From: Alteromonas australica
GTDB taxonomy: Bacteria; Pseudomonadota; Gammaproteobacteria; Enterobacterales; Alteromonadaceae
DNA: 64,000 nt
Direction: 5' to 3'
NCBI RefSeq assembly: GCF_000730385.1
Contig: NZ_CP008849.1
Span: forward strand, 3,472,001-3,536,000
The notes beneath the pieces were generated by a model, which was not told the DNA's origin, did not search any database, and saw only the letters and a list, made by a program, of their open reading frames with translations. Of the stretch, positions 18,010-26,482 are shown one piece after another; the stretch's first letter is position 1, and each line of letters begins with the position of its first letter. The position numbers and the translations under genes were made by a program.

Positions 18010-18861
18010 TTACTTTGTGTTATACCTTTGCCGAGCCTGGTCTACAAACGCGCATAGTCGCTCAACTTCCTCTAGCATTCTTACTGTCATACGATGGGTT
18101 TTGTCGGCGTTGGGGTGAAAAATCAAATCATTTTTTGAAGCCAAGATATGGGGGTAAACAGACCAATCTAATGCGTCTGCGTTTTTTGCGCTATGGGGAG
18201 TAGGTTGAATGACAATTTGAGGGTTAATCGCCAAAACTTGCTCTAAACTGACTAAAGGATAATCTTCATGCAAGTGTGAAAACGGGTTGTTTACGCCACA
18301 TACTTCGAGTTGTTGTTGAAGCCATGCTTTATTGGCAACCGTTCTAAGGGGGCGAGCCCATAGTTCGTAAAAGCCAGTAACCGGAGGCGCTGAGGCATAT
18401 TCGAGTTTCAATGTATTTAACCGCTGAAGATATTGATTCGCCAAGCGTTGCGCGGTTTCCTGTTTGTTGACTAGCTTACCCAACATAATGAGTTCATCTG
18501 CAACGCTTTCCAGTGTGGTGGGGTTTGAATACACCACCGTTAAACCGTATTTCTTAAGGCGCGCCAAATCATCTTGCGGATTGCCTGTACGCCACGCAAT
18601 AATGATGTCTGGCGATAGCTGTACAATGCGTTCGATTTGCAGCCGGGCATAGTTGCCCACGCGCGGTATCTGCTTGGCCGCCTCTGGATAATCTGAATGC
18701 TCCGACGTTGCAATAATGCTATTACCAGCACCAATGGCAAATAAAGATTCAACCACGTGAGGGGCGAGTGCCACAATGCGCAAGGGGGCTTTTTCCCCCT
18801 CATCGGCGCTAACCCCAACGCTAGCCATGACGAAAATAAACGATAGATAAAATAACTTCAC
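18010..18861 (-). CDS. btuF: Periplasmic cobalamin-binding protein BtuF
   Basis: A substrate-binding protein of the helical-backbone (class III, BtuF/FhuD) type, about 284 residues. After the signal peptide (MVKLFYLSFIFVMASVGVSA) comes LRIVALAPHVVESLFAIGAG, the canonical BtuF N-lobe start. The second-lobe sequence TGFYELWARPLRTVANKAWLQQQLEVCGVNNPF also follows. It would deliver B12 from BtuB to BtuCD. The frame is open to GTG at 18888, overlapping btuC, but AAAAGGG lies 8 nt upstream of GTG 18861, which also gives the shorter, more normal signal peptide. I prefer that start. It is third in the btuD-btuC-btuF operon. A GGCGTG/CACGCC hairpin (17970-17990) follows the stop. Confidence 0.9.
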   Translation of the reverse strand: MKLFYLSFIFVMASVGVSADEGEKAPLRIVALAPHVVESLFAIGAGNSIIATSEHSDYPEAAKQIPRVGNYARLQIERIVQLSPDIIIAWRTGNPQDDLARLKKYGLTVVYSNPTTLESVADELIMLGKLVNKQETAQRLANQYLQRLNTLKLEYASAPPVTGFYELWARPLRTVANKAWLQQQLEVCGVNNPFSHLHEDYPLVSLEQVLAINPQIVIQPTPHSAKNADALDWSVYPHILASKNDLIFHPNADKTHRMTVRMLEEVERLCAFVDQARQRYNTK

Positions 18862-18880
18862 CAATGTTGCCCTTTTATTG

Positions 18881-19924
18881 TTATGCACGCTGACGTATTG
18901 CCAAGAAAAAGAAAATACTGCCGATGGCCGAGGTGATAATGCCTATGGGTATTTCTTGGCCTGACAATAAGGTTCTGGCGAGAATATCTACACTTACCAT
19001 AAAGGTGCCACCTAACAGCACGCATCCCATAATAAGTGTGCGGCTAGTTACCCCGAGCCAATTCCGTATAATATGAGGGATCATAAGCCCAACGAAACCA
19101 ATGCCCCCACAGTAAGACACAATACATGCCGTGAGCGCCGCACAAATAGCAAGGCACAACATGCGGATAACGGTGACATTAACCCCCAACGACTTGGCGC
19201 TTTCATCACCAAGTAATAAAGCATCTAAATGACGACCGAAAAGCAGCAATACCGCAACACTTAACGCAACAATGGGTAACATTATCCACGCATACCATAC
19301 CTCGGCACGCGCTAAGCTTCCCATTAACCAAAACACCACTTTGTTGGCCGCGAAGGGTTCAGCAATAAATAAAATAAAATGGGAGAACGCCCCCAACATA
19401 AAAGAAACAGCCACGCCTGCGAGTAACAAGTGTTCGGTTCGCCTGCCAAGGGCACTGGATACCAATACTTGTACTAACGCCACGGCAAACAATGCCCCCA
19501 AGAACGCGGCACCAGGCAGCGTAATTGAGAAGGCCGTGTCAGCGTCTACACCAATTAAGCCAAGCTGAGCCGCCACACTTTCGCTAAACAAAAGCGTGGC
19601 AATACTGGCTCCTAGCCCTGCGCCTGCAACCACACCAAACAAATAAGGGTCGGTAAGGCTATTGCGCGTCACATTTTGCAAGGTTGCACCGGCCACCGCT
19701 AAGCCTATCCCCACCAAAAAACCAACGGCAATGCGAGGCACACGAATTTGCCAAAAAATGAGGGATTCTGTCGGGTTATCACACTGCCCTAAAAGGCATT
19801 GCGTAATCTGATTTGGCGACAGTTCAGCCGCACCAAAAAACAGGGAGATGCCACAGGCACCGATAGCGGCGATAGACAATAACCACCACTTTAGGGTGAT
19901 ACTTAGTGGCGCTCGCCCCATCAT
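18881..19924 (-). CDS. btuC: Cobalamin ABC transporter permease BtuC
   Basis: About 347 residues, an inner-membrane permease of the FecCD/BtuC family with roughly ten membrane helices. Family hallmarks are IRVPRIAVGFLVGIGLAVAGATLQNVTRNSLTDPYLFGVVAGAGLGA near the N-terminus and GGIGFVGLMIPHIIRNWLG near the end (the L-loop that contacts BtuD). The ATG at 19924 overlaps the btuD stop codon as ATGA, with AGGTGG just upstream. An in-frame GTG at 19933 is the alternative. The overlap implies translational coupling. Confidence 0.93.
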   Translation of the reverse strand: MMGRAPLSITLKWWLLSIAAIGACGISLFFGAAELSPNQITQCLLGQCDNPTESLIFWQIRVPRIAVGFLVGIGLAVAGATLQNVTRNSLTDPYLFGVVAGAGLGASIATLLFSESVAAQLGLIGVDADTAFSITLPGAAFLGALFAVALVQVLVSSALGRRTEHLLLAGVAVSFMLGAFSHFILFIAEPFAANKVVFWLMGSLARAEVWYAWIMLPIVALSVAVLLLFGRHLDALLLGDESAKSLGVNVTVIRMLCLAICAALTACIVSYCGGIGFVGLMIPHIIRNWLGVTSRTLIMGCVLLGGTFMVSVDILARTLLSGQEIPIGIITSAIGSIFFFLAIRQRA

Positions 19925-20736
19925 TTTCCCCACCTGCTTAAATCTAGTACAGTTTTGCGACTGGGCGTAAATGAAACATGGGGTTTGCCATTTTGCGTTT
20001 TTACTTCACATGGAATGCTAAATACGCGGGTTAACAAATCAGCGTTTAATACGGGCTCTGGCTCGCCATAGGCGATCAAATCTCCCGAATTTAAAAGTGC
20101 TATTTTATCACAATACTGTGAGGCCAAATTCATATCATGTAAGCTCATGACAACGGTCACCCCAAGTTGTCTAGCTAAGTCGTGAAGCAGTTGCAAAACT
20201 TGATGTTGATAGTAGACATCCAGGTGGTTAACTGGCTCATCTAAAATAAGCAGAGGCGAGCCTTGCACCAACGCGCGAGCAATCAGCCCCCGTTGCTGTT
20301 CGCCACCCGAAAGACTGCTGTATTCCTGGTGTAGCTTTCCTTCAAGGCCAACTGCTTGAATGGCGTCTTCTACACGTTGCGAATCTGTTGCGGTTTCACG
20401 TGACAATAACGTTTTATGGGGGAGTAATCCCATTCTAACCACCTGCTTAAGGGTGACAGAAAACACCACATCGTTGAGTTGGTTTACCACTGCAATTTCA
20501 CGCGCAAGTGCTTGAATACTGTAATCAGCAACCCCGTGCCCACACCAATTCACAACACCTTGATGGCGTTTTTGCCCAGCTATCACCTTAAGCAGGCTGG
20601 TTTTGCCGGCACCATTGGGCCCAAGCACACCTAAAACCTCTCCGCGCTCAACGCCGAAATTGATGTTTTTTAAAATAGCTTTATCACCGATAGACAGTGA
20701 TACTTGATGAATACAAAGGGCGCTGTTGATAGACAA
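19921..20736 (-). CDS. btuD: Cobalamin ABC transporter ATPase BtuD
   Basis: About 271 residues, the ATP-binding subunit of the B12 importer. Walker A is GPNGAGKTS, the Q-loop lies in AVVNQLNDVVF, the signature is LSGGEQQRG, and Walker B is LLILDEPVNHLDV, followed by the H-loop SLHDMN. A TTG at 20736 is preceded by AGGTGGA at good spacing and gives the natural N-terminus MSINSALCIHQVSLSI; the frame is open to TTG 20769. It heads the btuD-btuC-btuF operon and is preceded by a cobalamin riboswitch. Adjacent btuB under its own riboswitch completes the uptake system. Confidence 0.92.
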   Translation of the reverse strand: MSINSALCIHQVSLSIGDKAILKNINFGVERGEVLGVLGPNGAGKTSLLKVIAGQKRHQGVVNWCGHGVADYSIQALAREIAVVNQLNDVVFSVTLKQVVRMGLLPHKTLLSRETATDSQRVEDAIQAVGLEGKLHQEYSSLSGGEQQRGLIARALVQGSPLLILDEPVNHLDVYYQHQVLQLLHDLARQLGVTVVMSLHDMNLASQYCDKIALLNSGDLIAYGEPEPVLNADLLTRVFSIPCEVKTQNGKPHVSFTPSRKTVLDLSRWGK

Positions 20737-20899
20737 TATTCCACCTGTTTGGGTGGCGAGAATGGGCAAGCAACTAACGTTAAATCGTGAGACTCAAATC
20801 CTATGTATCAGCACCATGCGCTGAATTTAGACTTGGCTAACATTCAAGGGGTAAGCAGGCTTGCTATCGTGTATTCCCGCACGCGTTAACAATATGGTG

Positions 20900-21010
20900 T
20901 AGAAGGCTGGTATCTGACTTGAATAGCACCGGGCTATCTTACAGTTGCGGGTACAGTTTTGGACTTTCACCAAATTCCCAATAGCGATGTGTTCGCAATA
21001 AACCTTCTGC
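20900..21010 (-). ncRNA. Cobalamin riboswitch upstream of btuDCF
   Basis: Minus strand: a P1 arm AGAAGG (21003-21008) pairs with CCTTCT (20901-20906). Between them lie TTGGGAATTTGGTGAAAGTCC, ACTGTACCCGCAACTGTAAG and the B12 box AAGTCAGATACCAGCC, all close to the class I consensus. About 160 nt separate the aptamer from the btuD start and form the expression platform; no U-tract terminator is obvious there. Confidence 0.95.
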
Positions 21011-21071
21011 ACTCTATGGGCACGAATATAGCAGACACGAGATGTGTAAGGCTACGTTTGTTTAAATACAA

Positions 21072-22190
21072 CTATAGTGCGGCTTTCCACGCTGATTCGG
21101 GAAGTAAGTACAGGCCATTCGCGCTGTTAGCCCCTTCCCCGACAATATGACCGATCCCTGCAGCCATTACCGCAAGGGTAACGTCAAAGGCGTTTAAACT
21201 GTCACCGTATCCGGCGGTTAAATTAAACATGGAGCCATCAGCCAATAAGAAAAGCGTTTTACCATTCAAGTTATAGGCATTCACATAAGGCATAGGTAGG
21301 CTATGACTGGCATTGTCTTTTAAATAAGGCACGTCGATTTCTTGTGCTACGTGACCCACGTTTAAAATAAAAGTACCGTCTTTCATGGTGTCTAAATGAC
21401 AAGCATTTACTACACCGTATGCGCCTGTTGCAGTGGCGATAACATCTGCGTTTTTCACGGCTTCTGCTAAGTCGACGACAGGCCAGCCGTCATATTTTGC
21501 TTGTAGCCCACGAGCAGGGTCGAGTTCAGCCACTTGTACCTGAGCACCAAATGCCTTGGCAGATGCTGCTACGCCTTGCCCCACTAACCCATACCCAATA
21601 ACCACTACCACTTTTTCATGTAACGTTAGGTGAGTGGTTTGGAAGAACGTTTGCCATGCACTTAGTCCCACCATATGTCTATTGTGCAGGCCCTCTTTAA
21701 CCGGTAAATCATCCCAATTGAAAATAGGGTAATTGGGCGCCATTCCATTTAAGCGGTTAATTCCAGAGCCGGTAGCTTCTAAGCCAGCAACAATAGCGGG
21801 AACTGGCTTACCTTCACTCACGTTTTCATGTAGGCGGGTGGTTAAATCTGCGCCCATTTCACACAAGTGTGTGGGTTGCCACGCTAACGCTTTGTCAAAA
21901 GACTCCGACCACTGTGCGTTGGTCATATTGCGCCATGCATGTGCCACCGCGCCTTTATCAACAAGGTGAGCAACCACGTCATCTTGCACCGTGGTGGGGT
22001 TACATGTCGTCAGAAAAACCTCACAGCCCCGTGACAGCAAGCCTTCAACTAAGGGAGCCATTTTTAAATCTAAATGCATGTTACAGGCGAGTTTTACGCC
22101 TTTCAGATCAGGTAGAGAAGACACCGCAGTGCGGGTACGTGGCATATGCAAGCTTGCCCATGCAAGCTCGGCTTGAAAATCTTGATACAT
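21072..22190 (-). CDS. Divergent S-adenosylhomocysteine hydrolase-like protein
   Basis: About 372 residues, related to adenosylhomocysteinase (AhcY). The NAD Rossmann motif is GYGLVGQG (199-206). Substrate-site counterparts include Asp115 (MGADLTTRLHE), Glu138 (LEATGSG), Lys165, Asn170 and NVGHVAQEID. However, the usual catalytic Asp (Asp190 of the human enzyme) is His169 here, the conserved Cys near it is absent, and the C-terminal K-P-x-H-Y-R-Y tail that completes the NAD site is missing. It is shorter than true AhcY (about 430-470 residues). The ATG at 22190 starts a sensible N-terminus; the frame is open further upstream. It may act on a related nucleoside thioether, or be catalytically altered. 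Monocistronic. Confidence 0.75.
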   Translation of the reverse strand: MYQDFQAELAWASLHMPRTRTAVSSLPDLKGVKLACNMHLDLKMAPLVEGLLSRGCEVFLTTCNPTTVQDDVVAHLVDKGAVAHAWRNMTNAQWSESFDKALAWQPTHLCEMGADLTTRLHENVSEGKPVPAIVAGLEATGSGINRLNGMAPNYPIFNWDDLPVKEGLHNRHMVGLSAWQTFFQTTHLTLHEKVVVVIGYGLVGQGVAASAKAFGAQVQVAELDPARGLQAKYDGWPVVDLAEAVKNADVIATATGAYGVVNACHLDTMKDGTFILNVGHVAQEIDVPYLKDNASHSLPMPYVNAYNLNGKTLFLLADGSMFNLTAGYGDSLNAFDVTLAVMAAGIGHIVGEGANSANGLYLLPESAWKAAL

Positions 22191-22311
22191 AAACTGTGCT
22201 ACTCGAAAAAAGAAGAGTCTGCATAATACGTTACCTGTCTTACAAACCACAATAGCCCCATGAGTTTCATTCATCGGCGAGGAATTGGTTGGTCATCATT
22301 TACGTTATGCA

Positions 22312-22346
22312 GCATGCCCGGGCTAGAGCAATTCGCCCGGGCATGC
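22312..22346 (-). terminator. Strong hairpin after the first PL6 gene
   Basis: A perfect 12-bp GC-rich stem, GCATGCCCGGGC (22312-22323) with GCCCGGGCATGC (22335-22346), loop 11 nt, six bases past the PL6 stop. It has no U-tract, so it may act as an mRNA-end stabiliser or a Rho-assisted stop. Confidence 0.6.
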
Positions 22347-22351
22347 ATTCT

Positions 22352-24589
22352 TTATTGGTACACTACGTGTTTCGTGGTGTAGCCAGCATGATTAGATTGA
22401 ATCTCTGGCGTATTTCTCATCGTGACATTTTCAATGAGGGTGAGCGGTTCTCCATTCGTGAGATATAAAGAAATAGGTGCACTATCCTCAATAACGGTTT
22501 CACTAATATGCAAATTCTGAACACCATGAAAATACATAGATGCTCCTGTTCTGTGGGTTTTCCCTTTACCAACATTGAATAGATAATTGTCCTCTACGGT
22601 GACCATAGGGCCAAAGGTACTTTCGTCAAACCCACCACGATACACTGTGACCACTTCTTCTTTGATGTTGGAAAACTCATTTCCTTTTAGCGTCAGATTC
22701 TCTACGCTGTAAACCCCAAGGTCGTCGGTTTCTTTATTCAAAGACAATATTGCACCGGTAATATTGTCCATTTGCGAATTCAAAATGCTGATGGAATCTG
22801 CGAATGTACCTGGGTGAGCTTTAAAGAAGTAAAAATAACCATTAATGTCTAAATCAGTCACTTTTACGTCTTCAACTGATAATGAATAGTTAATATTCAT
22901 CGAATAGCGGCTAGTACGAATAATACTGTTACCTTTGTAGTCCGGCGACGCCGCACCATCAAACCATAGGTTTTGTATTTTTAATGCACCGCCGTTTTCA
23001 ATCACTATAAAGCTAGGTTTTTCTGAACGCACTAATGGCTTTTCTCCTGACTTCGCTTTCAGGGTAATTGGGTGAGTAATATGAGCAAAACGCGTTAATA
23101 GGTATTCGCCACCGTTATCTAAAACCAATACATCGCCAGCCGCACTTTTGTCTAGCGCCTTAACAAGAGTATCAATACCCGGTGCTACGTGAATTTCTCT
23201 GCCACTGTCAAATGCGACCTGACTTTCTCTCTTTTCATAATAGGGCGCGCCTGTGTCTTGCTTTTCTACCGGTAGTTTAACCTCTCCAAAGCCAATTTCA
23301 TCAAGCAAAGATTGTGCTGGCACCCACAAGCCTTGTTCATTTTGAGTCACTTCATAAGGCACGGTGGTAAAACCTGATTCAATAGGGTTACTCGCTTTTT
23401 CATTTAAAACATTCCCCTTAAAACTAATACCAGACACATCGTCAAACACCGTAATAGGGTTCAAGTTTTGCTTTCCTAGAATAATGTTGTTGTGCATTTG
23501 CGAACGAGAAGGAGGCGCAGAGCGTTCTTCATCGGCCCCAGCACCAAGTTGAATATAATCACTGTCAATCACCACATTGTTATCCATCTGTGATTCGATA
23601 ACCGGGTCGTAACGGTTAGGTGGCGAGTTCGGCACACCATTCATAATGACCAAGGCGCCTCTAAAGCGACGACCTGTTAGGCCATAAAGGTAGTTATTGC
23701 TTACAGTTTGGTGTTCGTTAATGATGCGAATGCCGCCAGTATTTGGCTTGCGGTTGCCCAAGAAGTAGTTGTTTTCTACTCTTGTGTAGTGGCCGTGGCG
23801 CATAGTCAGTGTGCCTTGAGCTTCAAAAAACACATTCCCTATAAACGTATTGCCACTAGACTTGTTAGAAATAATTTCATGCTCGCCATTGGTTCTATCA
23901 AAATAATTGTACTGCACCAGAGTATTGGCGTATTCACGAGAGAAGTGGCTGGTGCCTATGCGAAGGGTTTCGCCGCCATTTGCCCCTAAAACTTGCCTAG
24001 GGCCGAAGTAGTTATATTCAATCACATGGTTGTTTTTCCTACTGCCTTCGCTATTCATTCGCACCGCCACGGTTACCCCCCGATTACGCTTATTGACGAA
24101 CGTGTTGTGATCAATGCGATTGTGTTTGCCATAAATTGCCAACCACAAATCTGAAAGCTGACGCTCAGGATGGCTAAAGTTATCAATGACCACGTTAGTT
24201 AGCCGAGAATAACTGGCTAACGCTGTTGGCGATGTACGAAAAGCAATAACCTCCCCAGTAGGCGTGTAACCACGGGTAAACACTAAGCCATCTACCACTA
24301 AATATTCCCCCGACAAACTTAAATTAGAACGTCCAGTAATGACGACTTCTCCCGGGGTTTGCGCCGTTAACGTAATAGGCTTGTCTTCTGTACCCTTACC
24401 TTTAAAAATAAGTTCAACATCTTTCCATTCGCCGTTGGCTAACACAATCGTATCACCTGGTTTAGCGTGGGCTACCGCACGATTGAACTCGTCAATATTG
24501 GCCACCTGCTGCGCGAAAACCGTGGCATGGATGAGCAAAAGTACCAGCGTACTTATGCCCTTTATTAGTACTGTTCTTATTAACGTCAT
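22352..24589 (-). CDS. PL6 alginate lyase (locus 1)
   Basis: A 745-residue polysaccharide lyase family 6 enzyme with two right-handed beta-helix regions, the two-domain layout of exolytic AlyGC-type PL6. The signal peptide is about residues 1-26 (ending VFAQQ). The catalytic pair is conserved: Lys243 in EIISNKSS as base and Arg264 in LTMRHG as acid. The family signatures NGGETLRIGTSHFS and GVTVAVRMNSE are also present. It cleaves alginate by beta-elimination in the periplasm or outside the cell. Last gene of the SDR-Nramp-kinase-PL6 operon. The ATG follows AAGGAAGTAACCT. It is a paralogue of the enzyme at 59.6-61.8 kb. Confidence 0.93.
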   Translation of the reverse strand: MTLIRTVLIKGISTLVLLLIHATVFAQQVANIDEFNRAVAHAKPGDTIVLANGEWKDVELIFKGKGTEDKPITLTAQTPGEVVITGRSNLSLSGEYLVVDGLVFTRGYTPTGEVIAFRTSPTALASYSRLTNVVIDNFSHPERQLSDLWLAIYGKHNRIDHNTFVNKRNRGVTVAVRMNSEGSRKNNHVIEYNYFGPRQVLGANGGETLRIGTSHFSREYANTLVQYNYFDRTNGEHEIISNKSSGNTFIGNVFFEAQGTLTMRHGHYTRVENNYFLGNRKPNTGGIRIINEHQTVSNNYLYGLTGRRFRGALVIMNGVPNSPPNRYDPVIESQMDNNVVIDSDYIQLGAGADEERSAPPSRSQMHNNIILGKQNLNPITVFDDVSGISFKGNVLNEKASNPIESGFTTVPYEVTQNEQGLWVPAQSLLDEIGFGEVKLPVEKQDTGAPYYEKRESQVAFDSGREIHVAPGIDTLVKALDKSAAGDVLVLDNGGEYLLTRFAHITHPITLKAKSGEKPLVRSEKPSFIVIENGGALKIQNLWFDGAASPDYKGNSIIRTSRYSMNINYSLSVEDVKVTDLDINGYFYFFKAHPGTFADSISILNSQMDNITGAILSLNKETDDLGVYSVENLTLKGNEFSNIKEEVVTVYRGGFDESTFGPMVTVEDNYLFNVGKGKTHRTGASMYFHGVQNLHISETVIEDSAPISLYLTNGEPLTLIENVTMRNTPEIQSNHAGYTTKHVVYQ

Positions 24590-24636
24590 AGGTTACTTCC
24601 TTCTTTTACGCACACTAAAGTTGAGACACTCACACG

Positions 24637-25131
24637 CTAGTGATTCACCTGTTGAATATAGGAAACGGCTTGAGAAACCACGGCGTCGATCGGCGCGTCC
24701 ACATCAATGTGCAGGCCATATGCAGGCATCTCTAAGGTAGCCAATTGATTTTCAAGTAAACGAGCATCAAAAAAATGCCCTTTTCTGTTGGATAGCCGTG
24801 ACGAAAGAAGCGCGGCACTGCCCGTCAGTACAATCCATGTGACGGGGGTGGACAGTGTGCCACTAAGGCGTTCACGGTAACGTTCTTTTAACGCGGAGCA
24901 TGCCAATACTGCCCCATCCTGCTTTTCTTGGTTTGACAGCAACTCGGCTAAACGTGCTAACCATGGCCAACGGTCGTCGTCGTTGAGAGCGTCACCCCGT
25001 TGCATTTTGTCGATATTTTTTTGCGGATGATAATCGTCAGCATCAAAAAAAGGGATCGCAAGCGCCGTGCTTAAAGCTTCACCTATCGTTGATTTTCCTG
25101 TGCCTGACACGCCGGCGACAACAACAATCAT
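24637..25131 (-). CDS. Gluconokinase-type sugar-acid kinase
   Basis: A 164-residue P-loop kinase of the GntK/IdnK family. Walker A is GVSGTGKS (residues 7-14), with the family motif FFDADDYHPQKNIDKMQRGDALNDDDRWPWL and then LACSALKERYRERLSG. It would phosphorylate D-gluconate or a similar aldonic acid at C6. A very strong ribosome site AAGGAGGG lies 4 nt upstream of the ATG at 25131, so that start is preferred over the upstream ATG overlapping the Nramp gene. The Shine-Dalgarno overlaps the stop region of the Nramp-like gene, implying coupling. In an alginate operon its substrate might be a sugar acid other than gluconate; untested. Confidence 0.85.
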   Translation of the reverse strand: MIVVVAGVSGTGKSTIGEALSTALAIPFFDADDYHPQKNIDKMQRGDALNDDDRWPWLARLAELLSNQEKQDGAVLACSALKERYRERLSGTLSTPVTWIVLTGSAALLSSRLSNRKGHFFDARLLENQLATLEMPAYGLHIDVDAPIDAVVSQAVSYIQQVNH

Positions 25132-25141
25132 GTTGCCCTCC

Positions 25142-26386
25142 TTAGAGTTGTTCAATAATAGCGATAACGCCGTTGGCAGAAATCACTAATGCGAAGATTA
25201 AAGATAAACCAAGAAGTAGATTTAACAGTTTCCCCGGCGTATGGGACTTCATTCGTGCTGGGTTATTCATCACCACCAATATGCCAATAATCACCAAAGG
25301 TAAAACAAACACGTTGAATACCTGGGATAAAATTTGCCCTTTAATGGGGTTAAAGCCAAACACTGGAATGATAAGCGCCACAATACAAGCAACGCCCGTA
25401 ATCGCTTTAAACTGACTAGATTTTGTATCTAACTTACCGGAGCGATAATCGGCAATAAGCAGTGGCGCTATTAACAAACAGGGAAAAACAGAAGACAAGC
25501 CGGCAGCCAAGGTACCGAAAAAGAAAACCGTTAATGCCGTTTTACCTGCAATAGGCTCAAGTGCATTGACCATGTCTAACACGTGGGTAATTTTTTTCCC
25601 TTCATGAAACAGCGCACCATGGGCTACCGCCATCACAGAAGCACTAATTACGAACACCAAACACGCTGCCACAATGGCATCTTTTTTCTGCTGTTTTTGG
25701 TTTTCCATGCCCCAGCCTTTACCTTGAATAAATAAAGGCCGAGACAGGAAAGTAGCGGCTGCCATGGTGGTGCCCACAAAGGCAGCAACCATCATTTTTC
25801 CGCCCTCTATATTAGGTATTGAGGGAACAAAGCCTGCGGCAACTTCTGCTGGCATGGGATGGACGACAAGCAGCGAAAATACGAATGAAATTCCCATACA
25901 GGATACAAACATCACAAGAATTTTTTCAAATAGCGAGTACTTACCTATTAGCATTATGGCGTACATAATGCTAATAACACTGACAGCAATGGCTAAAACC
26001 AACTCATATTTGTATTGATTGAGTGAAGGGGAATACAAAGCTAGCATTTCAAAAATGATATTGGATGAAATACCTAGTATCCCCATCAGTGAATTCCACT
26101 GCCCAAAGGTCACTCCAACTATGATAAGAATGGCGATTGGTTTTCCGAATTTCAGATGCTTTCTGAACGCGTAAAGGGCGGTTTCCCCAGTCACAATAGC
26201 GTAATTACCGTACGCATAAATGAGTGCCCCTGAAAATAAGCAGCTCAAAAAGAGTACCCAGAGCAGTGACATTCCGTAAGTACTGCCCGCCACAATCATT
26301 GATGTGACACTACCTGTGCCTATGGTGTACCCAATGGCAAAGAAGGCAGGGCCAAATGCCATGAGTTTTTTAAACATTGCTAACAT
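25142..26386 (-). CDS. Nramp-fold transporter lacking metal-site motifs
   Basis: A 414-residue inner-membrane protein with about 11 membrane helices, related to the Nramp (MntH) metal-ion transporters. Helix 1 has GPAFFAIGYTIGTGSVTS, where the metal-binding DPGN is replaced by GTGS (residues 23-26). Helix 6 reads GTTMAAATF (205-213), where MPH should be. Both metal-coordinating motifs are thus lost. The operon around it (SDR, gluconokinase-type kinase, PL6 lyase) is carbohydrate-catabolic. The protein may therefore carry an organic acid or uronate rather than manganese or iron. The ATG at 26386 follows AGAGGTAGCAAT. Fold assignment is good; substrate is inference. Confidence 0.8.
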   Translation of the reverse strand: MLAMFKKLMAFGPAFFAIGYTIGTGSVTSMIVAGSTYGMSLLWVLFLSCLFSGALIYAYGNYAIVTGETALYAFRKHLKFGKPIAILIIVGVTFGQWNSLMGILGISSNIIFEMLALYSPSLNQYKYELVLAIAVSVISIMYAIMLIGKYSLFEKILVMFVSCMGISFVFSLLVVHPMPAEVAAGFVPSIPNIEGGKMMVAAFVGTTMAAATFLSRPLFIQGKGWGMENQKQQKKDAIVAACLVFVISASVMAVAHGALFHEGKKITHVLDMVNALEPIAGKTALTVFFFGTLAAGLSSVFPCLLIAPLLIADYRSGKLDTKSSQFKAITGVACIVALIIPVFGFNPIKGQILSQVFNVFVLPLVIIGILVVMNNPARMKSHTPGKLLNLLLGLSLIFALVISANGVIAIIEQL

Positions 26387-26482
26387 ATTGCTACCTCTGA
26401 CAACTTACCGTAATTGTTTTTTTAGCTGTAAGTGTTTACGGTGTAGGCATTGTGAATAAAGAGCCAAGTGCCCTTACCACCA

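Noticed and set aside
22191..22274. Possible SAH riboswitch or N-terminal extension before the SAH-hydrolase-like gene
   Set aside because: The leader lacks the conserved SAH aptamer blocks; the 28-residue extension does not resemble the family N-terminus.
22284..22293. ATTGGTTGGT upstream of the SAH-hydrolase-like gene as another GntR half-site
   Set aside because: A single half-site without the 23-bp partner or an inverted arm, near a gene with no alginate link.
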